A stretch of 64,000 nucleotides of DNA from Corynebacterium comes. GTDB taxonomy: Bacteria > Actinomycetota > Actinomycetes > Mycobacteriales > Mycobacteriaceae. Where the stretch lies: the NCBI RefSeq assembly GCF_009734405.1, contig NZ_CP046453.1, positions 2,666,001 through 2,730,000 of the forward strand. The letters run 5' to 3'. Of the stretch, positions 49,532 to 58,738 are shown one piece after another (the stretch's first letter is position 1; every line of letters begins with the position of its first letter). The notes beneath the pieces were generated by a model, which was not told where the DNA came from, searched no databases, and saw only the letters and a list, made by a program, of their open reading frames with translations. The translations under genes and the position numbers were made by a program.

Positions 49532-51616
49532 ATGTCCACCATCATCGACACCCTAGTCCCCAGCTACCTCTCCGGCGCCTGGGTCTCCCCCGAGAACCCC
49601 ACCCGCGTCACAGAGGTCGCCGATTCCTCCACCGGCGAGATCGTGGCCACCGTCTCCACCGACGGCCTCGACCTGGCCGGCGCCATCGACTACGCCCGCG
49701 ACACCGGCCAGCGCAATCTCCGGGAGTTGACCATCCACGAGCGTGCCCTCAAGCTCAAGGAGCTGGCCACATACCTGGGGGAGCACAAGGACGAGCTCTA
49801 CGAGATCGCCTCCCGCGCCGGCGCAACCCGGCGAGACAACGGCATCGACATCGACGGCGGCATCACCACCCTGTTCGTCTACTCCTCCAAGGGCCGCCGC
49901 GAGCTGCCCAACGGTCACGTCATCATCGACGGCCCCACCGAGGTCCTCTCCCGCGACTCGAGCTTCCTGGGAACCCACATCTACACCACCCTTCCGGGTG
50001 TCGCCGTGCAGATCAACGCCTTCAACTTCCCCGTCTGGGGCATGCTGGAGAAGTTCGCCCCCTCCTTCATCGCAGGCATGCCCACCCTGGTCAAGCCGGC
50101 GACCCCCTCCGGTTACGTCACCGCCGCGTGCGTGCGACTCATGGTCGAGTCCGGCATCCTGCCCGAGGGTTCCATCCAGCTGATCTCCGGCTCCGCCCGT
50201 GACCTCCTCGACCACCTGGACCACCGCGACCACGTCGCCTTCACCGGCTCCGCCGGCACCGCCGCCACCCTGCGTTCCCACGAGAACGTGCTGGTCAACG
50301 GCGTGCGCTTCACGGCCGAAGCCGACTCCCTCAACGCGGCCATCCTCGGCGCGGACGTCACGGAGGACTCCCCCGAATTCGATGCCTACATCAAGGCCGT
50401 GTTCTCGGAGATGACCGCCAAGGCCGGCCAGAAGTGCACCGCCATCCGTCGCGCCATCGTCCCCGCACCGCTCATCGACGCCGTCGCCACCGCCCTCACT
50501 GAACGCCTCACCACCAAGGTCGTCCCGGGCGACCCCCGCGATCCGGCAGCCACCATGGGCCCCCTGGTCTCGGTGGAGCAGCGCGACGACGTGGCCGCAG
50601 CCGTCGAAAAGCTCATTGCCGCGGGCGGCAAGGTCATAACCGGCGGCGCCGACCAGCTCGACGGCGCATTCTTCGCCCCCACCGTCCTCACCTTCGAGAA
50701 CGCGGATGCCGACGCCGTCCACGACGTCGAGGCCTTCGGTCCGGTCGTCTCCATCATCGGCTACTCCGACACCGAGGACGCCATCCGCCTGGCCGCTCGC
50801 GGCCGAGGATCCCTCGTCGCCTCCGTGATCACCCACGATCCGGAGCTCGCCGCCACCTACGCCCACTCTCTCGGCTCTTTCCACGGCCGCCTGCACTTCC
50901 TCGACCGGGATGACGCCAAGACCTCCACCGGCCACGGCTCCCCCCTCCCCCACCTCGTGCACGGTGGCCCCGGCCGCGCGGGCGGCGGCGAGGAACTCGG
51001 CGGCATCCGCGGCGTCAAGCACTACATGCAGCGCACCGCCATCCAGGGCACCCCGAACCACCTCACGGCCATCACCGGCGAATGGGTCCGCGGCGCGAAG
51101 GTCAACAAGGTCACGCGTGCAGACGTCGAGGCCGGCACCGCCGAGCACCCCTTCCGCAAGGACCTCGCGAGCCTGAAGATCGGCGACCAGTTCGCCTCCG
51201 ACCTGCGCCACGTCTCCATCGAGGAGATCCTGGAGTTCGCCGAGAAGACCGGTGACACCTTCTACGCCCACGTCGACGAGGAAGCCGCCACCGCCAACCC
51301 CTTCTTCCCGCGCCGCGTCGCCCACGGCTACCTGCTGGTCTCCTGGGCCGCGGGACTGTTCGTCGAGCCCGCTCCGGGCCCCGTCCTGGCCAACTACGGC
51401 CTGGAGAACCTGCGCTTCATCACCCCGGTCACCTACGACGACTCCGTCCGCATCGAGCTGACCGCCAAGCGCATCACCCCGCGCGTCACCGACGCCTACG
51501 GCGAGGTCTGCTGGGACGCGCAGCTGTTCAACCAGAACGACGAGCTCGTCGCCTCCTACGACGTGCTCACCCTCGTGGAGAAGGTGAACACCACCTACGC
51601 CAACTGGGGCAGGTAG
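49532..51616 (+). CDS. paaZ: Oxepin-CoA hydrolase/3-oxo-5,6-dehydrosuberyl-CoA semialdehyde dehydrogenase
   Basis: A 694-aa fusion from ATG 49532 (AGGAAAGG six bases upstream). The N-terminal aldehyde dehydrogenase (about 1-525) has catalytic C302 in [14 protein letters not shown] and cofactor loop [20 protein letters not shown]. The C-terminal MaoC hydratase domain (about 540-694) shows [20 protein letters not shown] with the Asp/His dyad. It opens the oxepin ring and oxidises the resulting aldehyde. It has its own PaaR box and ends at a strong bidirectional hairpin. Confidence 0.96.
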   Translation: MSTIIDTLVPSYLSGAWVSPENPTRVTEVADSSTGEIVATVSTDGLDLAGAIDYARDTGQRNLRELTIHERALKLKELATYLGEHKDELYEIASRAGATRRDNGIDIDGGITTLFVYSSKGRRELPNGHVIIDGPTEVLSRDSSFLGTHIYTTLPGVAVQINAFNFPVWGMLEKFAPSFIAGMPTLVKPATPSGYVTAACVRLMVESGILPEGSIQLISGSARDLLDHLDHRDHVAFTGSAGTAATLRSHENVLVNGVRFTAEADSLNAAILGADVTEDSPEFDAYIKAVFSEMTAKAGQKCTAIRRAIVPAPLIDAVATALTERLTTKVVPGDPRDPAATMGPLVSVEQRDDVAAAVEKLIAAGGKVITGGADQLDGAFFAPTVLTFENADADAVHDVEAFGPVVSIIGYSDTEDAIRLAARGRGSLVASVITHDPELAATYAHSLGSFHGRLHFLDRDDAKTSTGHGSPLPHLVHGGPGRAGGGEELGGIRGVKHYMQRTAIQGTPNHLTAITGEWVRGAKVNKVTRADVEAGTAEHPFRKDLASLKIGDQFASDLRHVSIEEILEFAEKTGDTFYAHVDEEAATANPFFPRRVAHGYLLVSWAAGLFVEPAPGPVLANYGLENLRFITPVTYDDSVRIELTAKRITPRVTDAYGEVCWDAQLFNQNDELVASYDVLTLVEKVNTTYANWGR

Positions 51617-51626
51617 TTCCCCTCGG

Positions 51627-51664
51627 GCGAAGCGCCGGGAACCCGAAGGTTCCCGGCGCTTCGC
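51627..51664. terminator. Bidirectional terminator after paaZ
   Basis: A perfect 17-bp stem (51627-51643 with 51648-51664) has a CGAA tetraloop. It lies 10 bp after the paaZ stop and 4 bp before the convergent gene's stop. No T tract is present, but stem strength and position fit termination of both. Confidence 0.85.
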
Positions 51665-51668
51665 CGAT

Positions 51669-52631
51669 TCACGGCTCCGCCCGCCCCGTGACCACCCCGT
51701 CCGCCATGATGAACGGCCAACTCAGGCCGTTCCTGGTCAGCACCTGCGGGCGTATCTCCTCCGGCAGGATGAGCGACTTGTCGCCGTAGCCCAGCAGGAT
51801 CTCGTCGAAAGCGGGGAGCTCACGGGTCGCCGCCAGTGCCGCGTCCAGCTCCCCCTTCCCCACGCCCTCCTGCCATTCCCCCATCCAGTACTGTTCGCCG
51901 TCGACAAGAAGCGGAACGACGTCGCGGGCCAGGGCGACCGCCTTCCTCACCTGCGCGACGGTCAGGCCCGACCACCACACCAGATCCTTGATCGAGGCCG
52001 GGCCGTGGGAGTGGAGGTAGCGGGTGCCGAGTTCAGCCAGCGCCTCATCACCCTCGAGATCACGCTGGGTCACCGGCAGCTTCGCCACGTGCACGAAAGT
52101 CTCCACCGCACCGAGCCTCGGCCCCTGCACCACCTCGCCCTCGCCGCCGAAGGCACGCAGCAGATGCGGACCGCGGCCGCCACCCGGATCGACGCCGGCG
52201 GCGGCGAACACCTCATAGGCCTGCGGACGAGGGAGAGGTTCAGGCAGGTCCCGGGACAGGAGCTCGGCATGGAAGGCCTCCCGCGCAGCCGTGACCTGCC
52301 CCTCCGTCAGCCCCAGCCCGGGCCTGCGCTGCGCCTGCGCACGGGCCACCCGCGGGTTGCACAGCCGCATGAGCCAGCGGGCGTCCTCCGCGGCGAGGAA
52401 GTGCAAGGTCCCGCGCTGCGGCCAGGCGCGCACGATCTCGTGGGCGTCGACGGCGGCGAGCACGGCGGCGTCGTCAAGCGGACCTCGCAACGCCAGAGCC
52501 CGGATGCCCGCCGCGTACGTCTGCCCCTGCAGGGCGAGCATCCACCGGGCCGCCTCCACGGCGCTGCGTTCGGGGGATGAGAGCCCCTGGGCGATGAGCC
52601 GGCGGGCGCGCAGTTCGGGCAGAGAGGTCAT
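51669..52631 (-). CDS. Winged-helix DNA-binding domain protein (AlkZ/HTH_42 family)
   Basis: 320 aa from ATG 52629-52631. Family features include ELRARRLIAQGLSSPERSAV, ARWMLALQGQTYAAGIRALA, AWPQRGTLHFLAAEDARWLM and the late LPAFDEILLGYGDKSLIL. Relatives include the AlkZ-type glycosylases that unhook DNA crosslinks, whose Gln-x-Gln active motif could correspond to LALQGQTYA here. Most members are uncharacterised, so a DNA-repair role is a suggestion. It stands alone between the paaZ terminator and the SDR gene. Confidence 0.78.
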   Translation of the reverse strand: MTSLPELRARRLIAQGLSSPERSAVEAARWMLALQGQTYAAGIRALALRGPLDDAAVLAAVDAHEIVRAWPQRGTLHFLAAEDARWLMRLCNPRVARAQAQRRPGLGLTEGQVTAAREAFHAELLSRDLPEPLPRPQAYEVFAAAGVDPGGGRGPHLLRAFGGEGEVVQGPRLGAVETFVHVAKLPVTQRDLEGDEALAELGTRYLHSHGPASIKDLVWWSGLTVAQVRKAVALARDVVPLLVDGEQYWMGEWQEGVGKGELDAALAATRELPAFDEILLGYGDKSLILPEEIRPQVLTRNGLSWPFIMADGVVTGRAEP

Positions 52632-52723
52632 GGTCCCCATCATCGCTTCCCCGGGCGCACGCGCGCCAGGAAACCTAGACTGGCGGAGGAACTGCACCAA
52701 CCCACAAGTTTGAGGAGTTCCAC

Positions 52724-53497
52724 ATGACCTTCCCTGTTCTCGAGGGCAAGACCGCCATCGTCACCGGTGCCGCCATGGGCATGGGCGAGGCCACCGCACG
52801 CCTCTTCGCGGAAGCCGGGGCCAACGTCGTCGTCGCCGACTTCAACGAGGAGAAGGGTCGGGCGGTCGCCGAATCCATCGCCGCCGACACCGGCGCGAAG
52901 GTCATCTTCGTCAACGTCGACGTCTCCGACTCCGCGCAGGTCCAGGCGATGGTCGCCCGGACCGTCGAGGAATTCGGCGAGCTCAACGTCGCCGTCAACA
53001 ACGCCGCCCTGACCCCGGACAACGGTCTGGCCTCCGAGTTCGACGAGGACTACTGGGACCGCCTCATGTCCGTCGATCTCAAGGGCGCGGCACTCTGCCA
53101 GAAGTACGAGCTGCAGCAGATGATCAGCCAGGGCAAGGGCGGCTCCATCATCAACATCTCGTCGGTGTCCGGTTTCCGCCCCCAGCCGGGAAACATCGCC
53201 TACGTGGCCGCCAAGCACGGCGTGATCGGCATGACCAAGGTCGCCGCCATGGAGAACGGCGTACACAACATCCGCGTCAACTCCGTCGCCCCGGGGGCCA
53301 TCGACACCCCGATGCTCCGCGGTGCGCTGGAGGAGTTCGGGCTGGACGAGGAGTCCTACGCACCGCAGCTCTCCCTGCTCAACCGCTTCGGTCAGCCGCG
53401 GGAGATCGCCGAGGCCACCCTGTGGCTCGCCTCCGACGCATCCTCCTATCTCACCGGCACGACCATCCACGCCGACGCCGGCTACGTCGGCCGTTAG
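52724..53497 (+). CDS. Short-chain dehydrogenase/reductase
   Basis: A 257-aa classical SDR: cofactor loop VTGAAMGMGEATARLFAEAG, VVVADFNEEKG (an Asp ending strand 2 suggests NAD preference), NNAALTPDNG, catalytic Ser in NISSVSGFRP, and YVAAKHG with Tyr and Lys. It closes with ASDASSYLTGTTIHADAGYV. GAGGAG precedes the start. Its substrate is not evident. It overlaps the convergent ABC transporter gene by 4 bp. Confidence 0.87.
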   Translation: MTFPVLEGKTAIVTGAAMGMGEATARLFAEAGANVVVADFNEEKGRAVAESIAADTGAKVIFVNVDVSDSAQVQAMVARTVEEFGELNVAVNNAALTPDNGLASEFDEDYWDRLMSVDLKGAALCQKYELQQMISQGKGGSIINISSVSGFRPQPGNIAYVAAKHGVIGMTKVAAMENGVHNIRVNSVAPGAIDTPMLRGALEEFGLDEESYAPQLSLLNRFGQPREIAEATLWLASDASSYLTGTTIHADAGYVGR

Positions 53498-54132
53498 GCG
53501 CTGAGGGATTCCAGGATCCGCCCGTCGCGCATCTCGACCACCCGGTCGAAAGCGGCGAGCAGTGAACGGTCGTGGGTGACCATGACCGTCGCGGCACCAG
53601 TCTCCCGGGTGATCCCGGCCAGCAGGTCGACGATCTCGCGCGCCAGTGCGGTATCCAGCGCCGACGTGGGCTCGTCCGCCAGCAGGACAGCGGGCGCGCC
53701 CATCAGCGCCCTCGCGATATTGACCCGCTGACGCTGACCACCGGACAGCTGCCCCATCCGGCGGTGGCCGAAGCCCGCCAACCCGACCCGTTCCAGCAGC
53801 TCATCGGCATGTCCGTTCCGCCCACGAAGGGCACGGCCCCGCAGCCCGCGGATGTGATCGGTGATCAACAGCTGATCGCGCACCGTCAACGAGCCGAGCA
53901 GGTTGGCCTGCTGGAAGATCAGGCCGACCTCGCCGTCGACACACACGCGACCCGAGGTCGGTGTGAGCAGCCCCGCCGCGACAGAGAGCAGCGAGGACTT
54001 CCCGGAACCGGATTCGCCGACGACGGCCGTCATCCCACACGCGGGCGCGGTGAAGGAGACGTCGTCGAGCGCCGTGACGGTCGATTCCCCGTCGGCGTAG
54101 GTGAGCATGACGTGATCGAGAGTGAGTGACAT
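53494..54132 (-). CDS. hrtA: ABC transporter ATP-binding protein, HrtA-like heme exporter
   Basis: 212 aa: Walker A VVGESGSGKSSLLSVAAGLL, Q-loop IFQQANLLGSLTVRDQLLI, signature LSGGQRQRVNIARALM, Walker B VLLADEPTSALD and switch His in MVTHDRS. This is the MacB/LolD type that works with FtsX-like permeases. The start shares one base with the permease stop (TAATG). The hrtBA name rests on the adjoining ChrSA-like two-component genes, the layout recalled from C. glutamicum and C. diphtheriae, where HrtBA expels heme. Confidence 0.82.
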   Translation of the reverse strand: MSLTLDHVMLTYADGESTVTALDDVSFTAPACGMTAVVGESGSGKSSLLSVAAGLLTPTSGRVCVDGEVGLIFQQANLLGSLTVRDQLLITDHIRGLRGRALRGRNGHADELLERVGLAGFGHRRMGQLSGGQRQRVNIARALMGAPAVLLADEPTSALDTALAREIVDLLAGITRETGAATVMVTHDRSLLAAFDRVVEMRDGRILESLSA

Positions 54133-55181
54133 TATCCGTTTCCTCCGAGTGCGTTGAGTGGGTCGATCCGCGCGACCCGTCGAGTGGCCAGAAACGCGCC
54201 GAGGATACCCAACGCCCAGATACCGAGCGCCGGGTAGAGCACCGTCCCGACCGTGAGCAGGAAGGGCACGGCCTGTCCGGCCACCACCCCCAGGCCCCAG
54301 CCCGCCAGCGCCCCGAGGGAGACCCCTGCGGCGAGGATGAGCGCGGCCTGCCCGAGGGCATCGGTGACCAGGTAGCGGGCCGAGGCACCGAGCGCGCGCA
54401 GGATGGCCAGGTCACGGGTGCGCTGGATCGTCCATACGGTGAGGAAGGAGATCGTGACCAGCGCTGATATGACGTACAGGAAGCCCTGCATGGTGCGCAG
54501 CGAACCCTGCTCCGACCCGTACGCCGCCAGGCCCGCGAAAGAGCCGGAGACGGTTTCCACCAGCGTGCCCGTGCTTATCGACGCCGCCTCCCATCCCGCC
54601 CCGTCCAACTCGCCGTCGACGGCCAGCACCGTGCCCACGACGTCGTCCCCGACGTTGGCGACGGCCCGCCAGGTCTCCGTGTCGACCCACACGACCGGCG
54701 AGTGGGAGTGGTACTCGTCGGGTGCGGTGCCGGCGAGGGGGATCTCCCGGCCCCCGAGGTGGACGGTGTCGAGGGGGGCGTCGACAAGCGATTCCGACAA
54801 CAACGCCCCACCTGCGGGAACGGTGCCCCCGCCGGGGAGGCCGGTGCCCGCGGGCAGGCCGACGACGGCGACCGCCGCCGCGGTGTCGGCCTCCAGGCGG
54901 GTCTGGAGGAAGCCGACCGGGGTGACGGCGGAGACCGCGTCGATGCGTTCCCAGGCGGCGACGTCGGCGGGGGTGACGGCAGAGCCCGCGAAGGAGGGCG
55001 CCTCCGAGGTGAAGACGTAGCGGTCGGGGTCGAGTGCGCGGAGTGCCGAGGTGTTCTGCGCGCCGAGCCCCCCGGTCAGACCGGTGAGCATCACGAGCAG
55101 CACGGTGATCAGGCCCACGACGGTGCCGATGAGCGCGAATCTGCCCCTGGCGTGGGCGATGTCCCGGATTCCGAGGAACAT
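54132..55181 (-). CDS. hrtB: FtsX-like ABC permease, HrtB-like heme exporter
   Basis: 349 aa: an N-terminal membrane helix (FALIGTVVGLITVLLVMLTG), a large extracytoplasmic domain of about 190 residues, then three helices (LYVISALVTISFLTVWTIQR, AALILAAGVSLGALAGWGLG and the final segment), the FtsX/MacB topology of HrtB. It is divergent from the lipoprotein-chrSA genes across a roughly 200-bp control region. The role in heme export is inferred from context. Confidence 0.82.
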   Translation of the reverse strand: MFLGIRDIAHARGRFALIGTVVGLITVLLVMLTGLTGGLGAQNTSALRALDPDRYVFTSEAPSFAGSAVTPADVAAWERIDAVSAVTPVGFLQTRLEADTAAAVAVVGLPAGTGLPGGGTVPAGGALLSESLVDAPLDTVHLGGREIPLAGTAPDEYHSHSPVVWVDTETWRAVANVGDDVVGTVLAVDGELDGAGWEAASISTGTLVETVSGSFAGLAAYGSEQGSLRTMQGFLYVISALVTISFLTVWTIQRTRDLAILRALGASARYLVTDALGQAALILAAGVSLGALAGWGLGVVAGQAVPFLLTVGTVLYPALGIWALGILGAFLATRRVARIDPLNALGGNG

Positions 55182-55281
55182 GGTGGGGGATTGACCTTTC
55201 TGGCCGATGAGTGGTTCTTTCTTCAGACAATTCTCTCTTTCTGCAGGTCACCGACGCATCGTTGAAGGCACTGAAACCTCC

Positions 55282-55299
55282 GTCAACCGATCGGTTGAC
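55282..55299. promoter_or_regulatory. Perfect 18-bp palindrome between hrtB and the lipoprotein gene
   Basis: GTCAACCGATCGGTTGAC is its own reverse complement and embeds TTGACA (55295-55300) on the plus strand. It lies about 101 bp before hrtB and 85 bp before the lipoprotein start, in the expected operator zone. It could bind the response regulator encoded downstream or a TetR-type repressor. The spacing differs from PaaR boxes. Confidence 0.6.
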
Positions 55300-55347
55300 A
55301 ATCGTTATGTCATTTTCCCGCCGCCGCCTGTCCGGGACCGTAGATTC

Positions 55348-55363
55348 AGTGATGCACGTCACC
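55348..55363. promoter_or_regulatory. GlxR (CRP-family)-like site before the lipoprotein gene
   Basis: AGTGATGCACGTCACC contains GTGA-N6-TCAC with symmetric half-sites, 21 bp before the lipoprotein GTG. Sequence match only. Confidence 0.4.
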
Positions 55364-55383
55364 GCCGATCCCGGGAGAACACC

Positions 55384-55890
55384 GTGTCCGTCCACCGCCC
55401 TCGACACCTGGTTGCACTGTTCACCGGCGGAGCCGCTCTCATCCTCAGCGCCTGCACGGACGGGAACGGGGAGGACGGGGTGACCACCACCGCTCCCCCA
55501 CCAGAGACAGTTACGGTCACGGTGGCGCCCACGGCCCCGGCGACGGTCACGACCACGACCACCACAACTGCCGCAACCCCGCCGGCGGCCACGAGCACCC
55601 CGCCGCTGGCGGGCGGCTGCGGGTCCACGAACTTCCTGAGCGAATTCACCGAGCCCGTGGTGCTGTTCTGCGACGGGTCCTGGGCACGGGCCGGTCAGGC
55701 ACAGACCGACCATGTGACGCTTTTCCGCTTCGGGGACGGCCAGTGGCGGGCTCATCCCGCCGACGGGCGCTCACCGGTCACGGAGTACCTCTGCTACGAC
55801 GAGCAGACCCTGCGCGCCGCAGGGGCTCCCGAGGAGCTCGTCGGCCAGGTCTCACTCTGCGGGACCGCAGAGCAGGGGGACCCGCGCTAG
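55384..55890 (+). CDS. Putative lipoprotein
   Basis: 168 aa from GTG 55384 (GGGAGAA upstream); longer upstream frames run through the promoter palindrome. It has a signal peptide with basic start (SVHRPRHLVALFTGG) and lipobox LILSAC, giving a lipidated Cys at about residue 23. A Thr/Val/Pro-rich stretch (ETVTVTVAPTAPATVTTTTT) tethers a small C-terminal domain with four Cys (GGCGSTNF, LFCDGSW, YLCYDEQ, SLCGTAE), likely two disulfides. It is 11 bp ahead of the histidine kinase gene and so probably in its operon. The function is unknown. Confidence 0.72.
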   Translation: MSVHRPRHLVALFTGGAALILSACTDGNGEDGVTTTAPPPETVTVTVAPTAPATVTTTTTTTAATPPAATSTPPLAGGCGSTNFLSEFTEPVVLFCDGSWARAGQAQTDHVTLFRFGDGQWRAHPADGRSPVTEYLCYDEQTLRAAGAPEELVGQVSLCGTAEQGDPR

Positions 55891-55901
55891 CGTCTTAAGG
55901 T

Positions 55902-57104
55902 GTGAGCCCTCTCAGTAGCCCCCGCACCCTGGACCCGATGACACGCATCCTCGTCTCCCTCCGCACAGGACTGCACCTGACCTTCGCCTTCCTTCTGCTG
56001 CTGGGGCTGTTCCGATACACCGGGGCAGACCCGGCGCGACTGGCCGGCTCTCCCGTGCTGCCCCTGGCCATTGGCCTCGCGGGAACCTACGCCGTGGGCA
56101 CTGTCTGGGCCCCGGCCAGATTCGCGCCGGGATGGCTGGCGGTGGTCACGGTGTTGTGGTGTGGCCTGGTGGCGGTCTCCGATCACTTCGTGTGGGTGCT
56201 TTTTCCGCTGGCACTTCTCGCGCTGCACCTCCTGCCGAGGTGGGCCGGGTTGGTGTCGGTGGTGGTGCTGTGGGCGATCGCGGCGTTCGTACCCCGCATC
56301 CTGCACCCGGAAGGCTGGACCACGGGCTCGGCACTGGGCCCCGCGATCGGCACAATCATGGCGGTGGCGATATTCGTGGTCTACCGCACGCTCCATTCCG
56401 AGGCCGCCAGGCACCGGGAGGTGGCTCAGCAGCTGCGCTCCACCCGGGCGGAGCTGGCGGTCACCGAGCATGAGGCCGGTCGGATGGAGGAGCGTGAACG
56501 ACTCTCCCGGGAGATTCATGACACCGTCGCCCAGGGTCTGAGTTCGATCCTGCTTGTCTCCCGGGCCGCGCAGGCCAGCCTCGCACGTGCTGACACCGCC
56601 ACCGCCGCCGAGCAGTTAGCCACCATCGAGGAGGTCGCGGCCGAGAACCTGGCGGAGGCCCGTCGCTTCGTCCGCGACCTGGCCTCACCCTCGCTGGGCG
56701 AGTCGGTTCCCGGGGCGCTGCGCAACGTGATCGAACGCGCCCGCGCGCGTCAGGAGGCGCTGGGTGATCCGGTGGAGATCTCCCTGCAACTGGTCGGCGA
56801 CACCGGTCGCGGCGTGCCGGAACCGGTGGCCCGCGTGATCGTCCGCGCAGCGCAGGAGGCATTGACCAACGTGCTCAGGCACGCACACGCCGACATGGCG
56901 GTGGTCACGTTCGCGGTGTGGGAGGACAGTGTGACCCTCGATGTTTTCGACGACGGCGACAGCTTTGACGGAGAATACGGTTACGGGCTGCGTGGACTCG
57001 AGGCGCGCGTGGCCGCGGTGAACGGGAACCTGGACGTCCTCACCGGGGACGGCACCACCGTCGTCGTCTCCGTCCCCCTGACCTCAGCAAAGGACCTTCC
57101 ATGA
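55902..57104 (+). CDS. chrS: Sensor histidine kinase, ChrS-like
   Basis: 400 aa from GTG 55902 (an in-frame ATG at 55938 is an alternative). Five to six membrane helices occupy about 15-165, with little outside the membrane, fitting intramembrane heme sensing. The HisKA_3 dimer domain has phospho-acceptor H206 in SREIHDTVAQGLSSILL. The ATPase domain has AAQEALTNVLRHAHAD and YGYGLRGLEARVAAV. It overlaps the response-regulator gene by 4 bp. The heme role is inferred from adjacency to hrtBA. Confidence 0.85.
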   Translation: MSPLSSPRTLDPMTRILVSLRTGLHLTFAFLLLLGLFRYTGADPARLAGSPVLPLAIGLAGTYAVGTVWAPARFAPGWLAVVTVLWCGLVAVSDHFVWVLFPLALLALHLLPRWAGLVSVVVLWAIAAFVPRILHPEGWTTGSALGPAIGTIMAVAIFVVYRTLHSEAARHREVAQQLRSTRAELAVTEHEAGRMEERERLSREIHDTVAQGLSSILLVSRAAQASLARADTATAAEQLATIEEVAAENLAEARRFVRDLASPSLGESVPGALRNVIERARARQEALGDPVEISLQLVGDTGRGVPEPVARVIVRAAQEALTNVLRHAHADMAVVTFAVWEDSVTLDVFDDGDSFDGEYGYGLRGLEARVAAVNGNLDVLTGDGTTVVVSVPLTSAKDLP

Positions 57105-57709
57105 TCCGAGTCATGCTTGTCGACGACCACCCCGTCGTCCGCGCCGGGCTGCGCGCCATCCTGGACAGCTTCGAGGACATCGAGGTCGTCGCCGAGGGAG
57201 CGGACGGCTCCGTCGCCGTCGGCGCCACCACCGCCGAGATCGACGTGGTCATCTGTGACATCCAGATGCCCGGCATGGACGGCATCACCGCCACCCGCCG
57301 TCTGCGTGCGGCCGGCGGGCCGCCCGTGCTCATCCTCACCACCTACGACACCCAGGCGGACATAGTCGCCGCCGTCGCCGCCGGCGCACTGGGTTATCTG
57401 CTCAAGGACGCCCCCAAGCACGCGCTTCACGACGCCGTCGTGGCCACCGCCGCCGGTCGCCGCACCCTCTCCCCGGAGGTCGCCGTCGCCCTGGCGGAAC
57501 GCGTGAGCCGACCCTCCGAGGCGCTCTCGCCCCGGGAGATCGAGATCCTGCAGGCCCTGGAGACCGGCGCCGGCAACCGGGAGCTGGCCAAGCGGCTGTT
57601 CATCTCCGAGGCAACGGTGAAAACCCATCTGGTGCACATCTATCAGAAGCTGGGCGTGGAGAACCGCACCGCAGCCATCACAGCGGCCCGGGAGCGGCGC
57701 CTGATCTGA
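57101..57709 (+). CDS. chrA: NarL/LuxR-type response regulator, ChrA-like
   Basis: 202 aa: a receiver domain (1-120) with acidic pocket DD at 8-9, phospho-acceptor D53 in VVICDIQMPGMDG, and Lys in LLKDAP. A C-terminal LuxR helix-turn-helix has LSPREIEILQALETGAGNRE, LAKRLFISEATVKTHLVHIY. It is translationally coupled to the kinase by a 4-bp overlap. The likely target is the hrtB/lipoprotein divergent region. Confidence 0.88.
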   Translation: MIRVMLVDDHPVVRAGLRAILDSFEDIEVVAEGADGSVAVGATTAEIDVVICDIQMPGMDGITATRRLRAAGGPPVLILTTYDTQADIVAAVAAGALGYLLKDAPKHALHDAVVATAAGRRTLSPEVAVALAERVSRPSEALSPREIEILQALETGAGNRELAKRLFISEATVKTHLVHIYQKLGVENRTAAITAARERRLI

Positions 57710-57721
57710 CGTGCTACGAGG

Positions 57722-58063
57722 TCACTCGCTGTGGGAGTCGAGCCCCTCGACGCCCGTCACGGTGGTCAGCAGAAAGACCGAGTCCGAGTCGGCCGTGACC
57801 GAGTGACGGTGGTGGGTCAGGGCCACCAGCTCGCCCTCCTCCACTTCGGTGACCTCCTGGCCCGTGACCGTGACGCGGCCACTGAGCAGGAACAACGAGG
57901 CCGCCGGCGGGGAATTGTGTTCCTGCAGCCTGGTCCCCGCCTTCAGGGCGATGACGGTCTGCCGCAGGGGCCCGTCATTGACCAGCAGCTTCGCCTGCCG
58001 GCCGTTGTCGGCCGCGAGTGCGGCCTGAAGCAGTTGCTCTGCCTTCTGATCCACGATGGACAT
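57722..58063 (-). CDS. Small cupin-domain protein
   Basis: 113 aa from ATG 58061-58063 (TAGGAG upstream). It is a single cupin barrel: LVNDGPLRQTVIALKAGTRL, QEHNSPPAASLFLLSGRVTV and ELVALTHHRHSVTADSDSV. His residues in QEHN and HHRHSV could bind a metal. Such small cupins usually bind or sense small molecules. It is convergent with chrA, 12 bp between stops. The role is unknown. Confidence 0.75.
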   Translation of the reverse strand: MSIVDQKAEQLLQAALAADNGRQAKLLVNDGPLRQTVIALKAGTRLQEHNSPPAASLFLLSGRVTVTGQEVTEVEEGELVALTHHRHSVTADSDSVFLLTTVTGVEGLDSHSE

Positions 58064-58144
58064 CTGGGTGGCTCCTATCCGTTGCGTGCCTGCCTCAGAG
58101 CCTACCGACCCACGACGTGTCATGGATCACTTTCCCCCCAGCCG

Positions 58145-58714
58145 TCAGCCGGCGTTCGCGCCGGCGGCCATCATCACCAGGACCACCAGGCTGGCGGCAC
58201 AGACGATCCCCAGGACGTAGCGCCGCAGTTCCGGCCGCAGCCGCACCGCCACCCACCCGCCGAGGGCCGCCCCGAGGGTGTTGAGGAGGATATCGTCCGC
58301 ATCGGAATACCCGCGCGCGAACACGAACTGGGCCACCTCGATCCCCAGGCTCAGGGTCGCCCCGGCGAGGGTCGCACGGAGGACCCCGCGGCGGGGCCAG
58401 CCGAGGTCGGAGATCTCCTGGCGGCCGAAGGACCGCCAGAGCAGCACCACCAGGAAACCCACGGGCACGAACAGTGCCAGGTTTCCCACCGTGTTGATGA
58501 CCGGTCCGTACCAGGCCGGCGCGTCGACGAATCCGTTGAAGAGCACCAGGTCGACGCTGCGCCGGTTGTGCGCCTGGGCGTTCCACAGGCCGCCGACGGA
58601 GAAGCTGCTCTTGAGCATGGTCAGGGAGGCCACGGTGGCGGAGACCAGGACCGCGGCCAGCAGATAGACCAGCCGGGGCCACAGGGTGCGCGGAATATCA
58701 GTCTTCGTCTTCAT
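58145..58714 (-). CDS. VanZ-like family membrane protein
   Basis: A 189-aa integral membrane protein with four helices: an N-terminal helix, NTVGNLALFVPVGFLVVLLW, TLAGATLSLGIEVAQFVFAR, and a C-terminal pair. The motif ALFVPVGFL and GIEVAQFVF...DADDILLNTLGAALGGW is the VanZ signature. Outside glycopeptide resistance, family members are common and of unknown function. No other van genes are present, so resistance should not be inferred. Confidence 0.82.
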   Translation of the reverse strand: MKTKTDIPRTLWPRLVYLLAAVLVSATVASLTMLKSSFSVGGLWNAQAHNRRSVDLVLFNGFVDAPAWYGPVINTVGNLALFVPVGFLVVLLWRSFGRQEISDLGWPRRGVLRATLAGATLSLGIEVAQFVFARGYSDADDILLNTLGAALGGWVAVRLRPELRRYVLGIVCAASLVVLVMMAAGANAG

Positions 58715-58738
58715 CGGAGCCAGGCTACCGAGGCCAGC

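Noticed and set aside
49553..51325. 590-aa open frame antisense to paaZ
   Set aside because: Shadow frame of a strongly conserved gene; composition Gly/Asp/Val-rich without domains.
58145..58714. Glycopeptide-resistance gene vanZ
   Set aside because: Family membership alone does not imply resistance and no vanHAX-type genes are present.
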